Source of the DNA: CAYOHP01 sp964403795 [NCBI: uncultured bacterium]
Lineage (GTDB): Bacteria; Muiribacteriota; UBA6191; CAZXTJ01
Assembly (NCBI GenBank): GCA_964403795.1
Contig: CAYOHP010000215.1
Location: 1-7,882 of the forward strand
DNA: 7,882 bases
Reading direction: 5' to 3'
The translations under genes were made by a program, and so were the position numbers. A model generated the notes under the pieces. The model searched no databases, was not told the DNA's origin, and saw only the letters and a program-made list of their open reading frames with translations. This document shows positions 4,600 to 7,882 of this stretch, in pieces. How positions within the stretch are numbered: the stretch's first letter is position 1; every line of letters begins with the position of its first letter.

Positions 4600-7103
4600 G
4601 GCCGGAGCGACACCAGGTTGGCGAACAGGCGGTAGGCCCCGGGAACCCCGGCGGGGAGCTGGCGGAACCAGGAGAGACCGGTGTGGATCCACCAGCCCTT
4701 CCCATGACGCGCCACCAGCAGGGACCCGCGCTGCGCGCCCTCCCCGGGGTCGGCCATGGAGAGGAGCGGCGTCCACTCGGGACCCCACTCGGTCGCGAAG
4801 TAGAGCCCGCGTTCCTGGACCCAACCGGCGAAATCCCCGTCCTCGATCGGGTTGGGTCCGGAGAGGGCGGGATGGTCCGGCACCAGGCGGGTCACGGCCG
4901 CGCCCTCGTCGGTGACCCGGTCGCGCCCGACCCGCAACGCGTAGGGAGCCAGCCTCGGCACCTTCAGTCCCTGGGGATTCTGGTACTGCACCAGCACCGT
5001 GCCGCCCCCGGCCGCGAAGGCCTCCAGCGCCCCCAGTCGGGGCGCCAGGTCCTCGTGCACGTTCATGGCGCGGATCCCGACCACCACCGAGGCGAGTCCG
5101 GCCAGGCCCTCGGCGGTGAGGTCGGACACCGCCAGCCGACGGAGCGGGAAACCGAGGCGCTCCAGGGCGGAATCGATCCCGTCGACGGCCCCCGGGAGGT
5201 AGCCGACGGTCCCGGCGGCGGTCTTCACCTCGAGGGCCACCGCGGTCAGGCGGGCCTCGGGATGCAGGACCCGGGTCGCCACATGGCGATGCCGGAGCTC
5301 GATCCGATCCCTGGTCCAAGCCCTCCCGGCCACGGTGGCCACCGCCCCGACCCCGGTCCGACCCGGCTCGCCCGGCGCGGTGAGTTCGAACCCGAGCCGC
5401 GCCTCGGCCCCGGCCTCGGCGAGCGAGAACGGCAAGGCCGCGGGCGACGCCGACCAGCCCGGCCCGGGGTCCAGGGCCAGGGTCCCCGAGACCGCACCGG
5501 CCACCGCCCGCATCTCCACCTCGACCCGGCGTCGGCCTCCCGGGGGCACGACCTCCTGGTCGCGCCGGAAGCGGAGCCGCACCGGAGCCGTGACCCGCAC
5601 CGGATCGCGCAGCTCGCCCTCGACCGGGTCCACCGTCCTCGCGACCACCGCGTCGTCGAGCCGGAAGCTCCGGCCCTCGACCTCGATCCGGTGCGTCACC
5701 GGGAAAGCCGGTGGGTCGTCGGCCTCGCCGTCCCCCGCTCCCGGCCCCTCGAACAGACCCAGGGTCCCGGTCCCCCGCAGCCAATGGGGATGGGCGGGCT
5801 CGGCTCCGGGGGGGACCGTGACCACCAGGCTCCGCGAGGCCGATCCGCCCGGCGCCACCGGGATCCGCCCGCCTTCGGCCGCACTCCCCGCCACCTCCGA
5901 CCCGAGCCAGTCGATCGCCACCGGCCCTTGCACCGTGAGCGCCAGGCGCACCGGGAGCCGGGCCCCCGGGACCACATCAAGGACCTCGCCCAGGGCCTCG
6001 GCATGCAGTCCGAGCATCCCCCCCACGATCCGGCCGACCCTGGCCATGGCCTCGTCCCGCGCCATCCCGGGCGGCAGCCTGGCCACCCGATCGGCAACCT
6101 CCAGCAATCCCGCCAGGCCGCGACTCGGCTCCTCGGGGTCGAATTCCTCCCGCACCCGCGCCAGCGCGGCGTCGAGGCCGGCGCCTCCCGGCACCCGCCC
6201 CCAGCCCGTCTCGATTCCTTCCATGAGATCGGCACCGGCGGGAGCCCCCGCCAGCACCACGAAGCGCTCGGGAATTGGACCGCGGACCTCGGCCGAACCC
6301 ATGCCCTGCGACTTGTGCATCGAGCGGCTCCGGGCGGCCAGCTCCCCGATCGAGGCCCCGACCCAGGGCAGCCAGGCCCCGATCTCCATCGAGAACGACC
6401 CCGGCGGAGGACTCGCCTCCGGGCTCGCCGGCCCCCGGGGCTGGAACACGTTCCAGACCAGTCGATGCGGCTTCCATGGCGCTCCCCCGGCCCCGGGGAA
6501 GGCCGCTCCGTCCCCCGCCAGGTCGAACGCCTCCCGGGCCACCATCGCGGAGGCGGTGTGGTGCCCATGGGTCCCGCTCGCCTCGGTCGGGAACCGGGAC
6601 ACCACCACGTCGGGCCGGAACTTCCGGATCCGCGCCACCACGTCCCGGAGCACCTCGCGCCGGTCCCAGATCGAGAGCGTCTCGTCGGCCCGCTTCGAGA
6701 AGCCGAAGTCCCGGGCGCGGGTGAAGAACTGGTGCGCCCCGTCGAGCCTGCGGGCCGCCAGGAGTTCGAGGCTGCGCAGCACCCCCAGGGAATCGCCGAG
6801 CTCCGGCCCGACCAGGTTCTGGCCTCCGTCGCCCCGGGTCAGCGAGAGGTAGCCGACCGAGTAACCGCGCACCAGGGCCAGCCAGGCCAGGAGGCGGGTG
6901 TTCTCGTCATCCGGGTGGGCCGCCACGTAGAGGACGCGCCCGGTCGAGGCCAGGCTCCGGAGTTCCCGGAGGATCTCGGCAGAGGAGAGAGGTCCAGCCA
7001 TGGCGGGCACCGAGGCGAGGAGGAAGGCGGCCAGCGCGCCCCCGGTCCGGCCGAGGGCGGCTCCGGGGCCGCGCCACGGCCCCGGGCCGGGATGCTCGCT
7101 CAC
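4596..7103 (-). CDS. Secreted PIG-L/LmbE-family deacetylase with C-terminal ThuA-like domain
   Basis: 835 residues from a GTG start that overlaps the DUF2911 stop (GTGA). A signal peptide is likely: basic residues near 11-19, a hydrophobic stretch at 21-34 and an AMA|G cleavage site near 37, so the protein probably acts outside the cytoplasm. The PIG-L domain spans about 55-260. It has the metal motif AAHPDDEN (61-68; H63, D66), the subfamily motif TRGDGGQN (89-96), the second metal motif GTHGHHTAS (177-185) and MHKSQGMG (262-269). PIG-L proteins are Zn-dependent N-acyl/amide hydrolases acting on GlcNAc derivatives and thiol-sugar conjugates. Residues about 380-610 are proline- and valine-rich beta-sandwich segments. 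Residues about 625-832 resemble a ThuA/glutamine-amidotransferase-like domain, with VLVQYQNPQGLK (703-714) and the GKGWWIHTG stretch (801-809). It is far longer than single-domain PIG-L enzymes (about 220-300 residues) but matches a long secreted subfamily. The substrate is unknown; bsh genes downstream suggest an amidated or acylated sugar. Confidence 0.88.
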   Translation of the reverse strand: MSEHPGPGPWRGPGAALGRTGGALAAFLLASVPAMAGPLSSAEILRELRSLASTGRVLYVAAHPDDENTRLLAWLALVRGYSVGYLSLTRGDGGQNLVGPELGDSLGVLRSLELLAARRLDGAHQFFTRARDFGFSKRADETLSIWDRREVLRDVVARIRKFRPDVVVSRFPTEASGTHGHHTASAMVAREAFDLAGDGAAFPGAGGAPWKPHRLVWNVFQPRGPASPEASPPPGSFSMEIGAWLPWVGASIGELAARSRSMHKSQGMGSAEVRGPIPERFVVLAGAPAGADLMEGIETGWGRVPGGAGLDAALARVREEFDPEEPSRGLAGLLEVADRVARLPPGMARDEAMARVGRIVGGMLGLHAEALGEVLDVVPGARLPVRLALTVQGPVAIDWLGSEVAGSAAEGGRIPVAPGGSASRSLVVTVPPGAEPAHPHWLRGTGTLGLFEGPGAGDGEADDPPAFPVTHRIEVEGRSFRLDDAVVARTVDPVEGELRDPVRVTAPVRLRFRRDQEVVPPGGRRRVEVEMRAVAGAVSGTLALDPGPGWSASPAALPFSLAEAGAEARLGFELTAPGEPGRTGVGAVATVAGRAWTRDRIELRHRHVATRVLHPEARLTAVALEVKTAAGTVGYLPGAVDGIDSALERLGFPLRRLAVSDLTAEGLAGLASVVVGIRAMNVHEDLAPRLGALEAFAAGGGTVLVQYQNPQGLKVPRLAPYALRVGRDRVTDEGAAVTRLVPDHPALSGPNPIEDGDFAGWVQERGLYFATEWGPEWTPLLSMADPGEGAQRGSLLVARHGKGWWIHTGLSWFRQLPAGVPGAYRLFANLVSLRP

Positions 7104-7882
7104 TTCCCGAGGCTCGCCAGGATCTCCCGGTTCTGCCGGGCGATGGCGCCGTCGGGTCCCTCGCGGGAGACGGCGAGCTTGTTCGACTCCTCGGCCGCGG
7201 CCCGGGCGGCCTTGGCATCACCCCGGCGGGCGGCCAGCTTGGCCTTGGCGTGCAGGAGCAGCCAGCGCACCTCGGAAGGCTCGGCCAACCCGGTGTCGAC
7301 CCAGGCCTCGGCCTGGGCCAGCTCGCGGCCATGCTCGAAGAAGAACTGGGCCCAGCGGAAGTACTGGATGGGAGGCTGCTTCACGCCCGAGGCCACTACG
7401 GCCTGGATCTTCGGGATCACCGAGGCGAGCACCTCGACCTCGATGCGGATCGGGACCCGGGTCTCCTCCCACTCGAGGACCAGGACCGCGCTCTCGTCCC
7501 GGATCTGCTGCACGTCGATGCGGAAGGTCTCGACCGATTCGGCCATGGTGACCGGCTGGACCTCGACCCGCAGCACGTCCTGCTTGGCGTCGTACTTGCC
7601 CGTGCCCGACTGGGCGGCGTCCTTGTTCAGGATCACGGTCCAGGACTCGAGCTTGGGGATGGTGAAGAGCGCGTACTGGCCGGCGGGGACGGCCACGCCC
7701 TCGACCTTGACCGGGGTCGAGAACGAGACCTTGGTGGCGGCGTTGGCCCCGGTGCGCCAGAGCACGTCCCGGGGGACCACGTTGCCGAAGATGTGGCGGC
7801 CCTTCACGCCCGGGCGGGACCAGGAGATCGCGATGTCGGTGAGGCCGACCCGCTGGTTCAGGGTGGCGAGCGGGCTGGGCTG
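7100..7882 (-). CDS. DUF2911 family protein, N-terminus cut by window edge
   Basis: The first gene of the visible operon runs in from the right edge; 260 residues are seen before the stop at 7102-7100. The visible start reads QPSPLATLNQRVGLTDI, followed by a SRPGVKGR stretch and a WRTGAN motif about 45 residues in. These are the hallmarks of DUF2911, a family of usually exported beta-rich proteins of unknown function. Only the start codon and a likely signal peptide should be missing, because the domain normally begins close to this QPSP segment. The DUF2911 domain fills roughly the first 165 visible residues. It is followed by an alpha-helical, alanine-rich tail of about 90 residues (around YFRWAQFFFEHGREL to the end) that resembles a pair of TPR-like helices. 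The GTG at 7807, inside the conserved domain, is not a sensible start. The stop overlaps the next gene's start by four bases (GTGA). Family assignment is firm; function is unknown. Confidence 0.88.
   Translation of the reverse strand, partial: QPSPLATLNQRVGLTDIAISWSRPGVKGRHIFGNVVPRDVLWRTGANAATKVSFSTPVKVEGVAVPAGQYALFTIPKLESWTVILNKDAAQSGTGKYDAKQDVLRVEVQPVTMAESVETFRIDVQQIRDESAVLVLEWEETRVPIRIEVEVLASVIPKIQAVVASGVKQPPIQYFRWAQFFFEHGRELAQAEAWVDTGLAEPSEVRWLLLHAKAKLAARRGDAKAARAAAEESNKLAVSREGPDGAIARQNREILASLGK

Noticed and set aside
4460-4705. 82-residue N-terminal extension of the symporter
   Set aside because: It overlaps PIG-L and the small membrane gene, looks non-protein-like, and a good ribosome site precedes the GTG at 4459.
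4600-5784. Large upstream part of the open frame that contains the small membrane protein
   Set aside because: It is an out-of-frame shadow of the PIG-L gene; only the last 47 codons, starting at the ATG overlapping the PIG-L stop, look protein-like.

Overview
The window is one dense minus-strand gene block of very high GC content. No gap exceeds about 115 bases and there is no RNA gene, mobile element or CRISPR array. Base composition, near-universal G/C third positions, GTG starts and the gene families (DUF2911, long secreted PIG-L proteins, SSS symporters, bacillithiol genes) suggest a high-GC environmental bacterium of the Gemmatimonadota, Acidobacteriota or Eisenbacteria type. This placement is inference; the window has no phylogenetic marker.

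Reading in the direction of transcription (right to left), the genes are: (1) a DUF2911 protein cut by the right edge (7882-7100); (2) an 835-residue probably exported PIG-L/LmbE-type deacetylase with a C-terminal ThuA/glutamine-amidotransferase-like domain (7103-4596); (3) a 47-residue single-span membrane protein (4599-4456); (4) a sodium:solute symporter (4459-2756); (5) a 254-residue protein carrying the signature motifs of the bacillithiol cysteine-adding enzyme BshC at about half its usual size (2759-1995); (6) BshB1, the GlcNAc-malate deacetylase (2002-1277); (7) BshA, the malate N-acetylglucosaminyltransferase (1268-117). A possible first ten codons of a further gene lie at 31-1. Every junction is an overlap or an 8-base gap: three GTGA overlaps, one ATGA overlap, one 8-base overlap and one 8-base gap. 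This points to one translationally coupled transcript whose promoter lies beyond the right edge.

Working model: BshA joins GlcNAc from UDP-GlcNAc to L-malate, BshB1 removes the acetyl group, and the compact BshC-like protein adds cysteine, giving bacillithiol or a relative. The four upstream genes look like an envelope module (secreted hydrolase, small membrane protein, Na+-coupled importer, DUF2911 protein). It may recover a building block or an amide/conjugate for the thiol pathway, but no substrate can be read from the sequence. The most interesting item is the compact BshC-like protein, which keeps the motifs of both ends of the BshC core but lacks the long middle part and the C-terminal coiled coil, and has cysteines inside both motifs.
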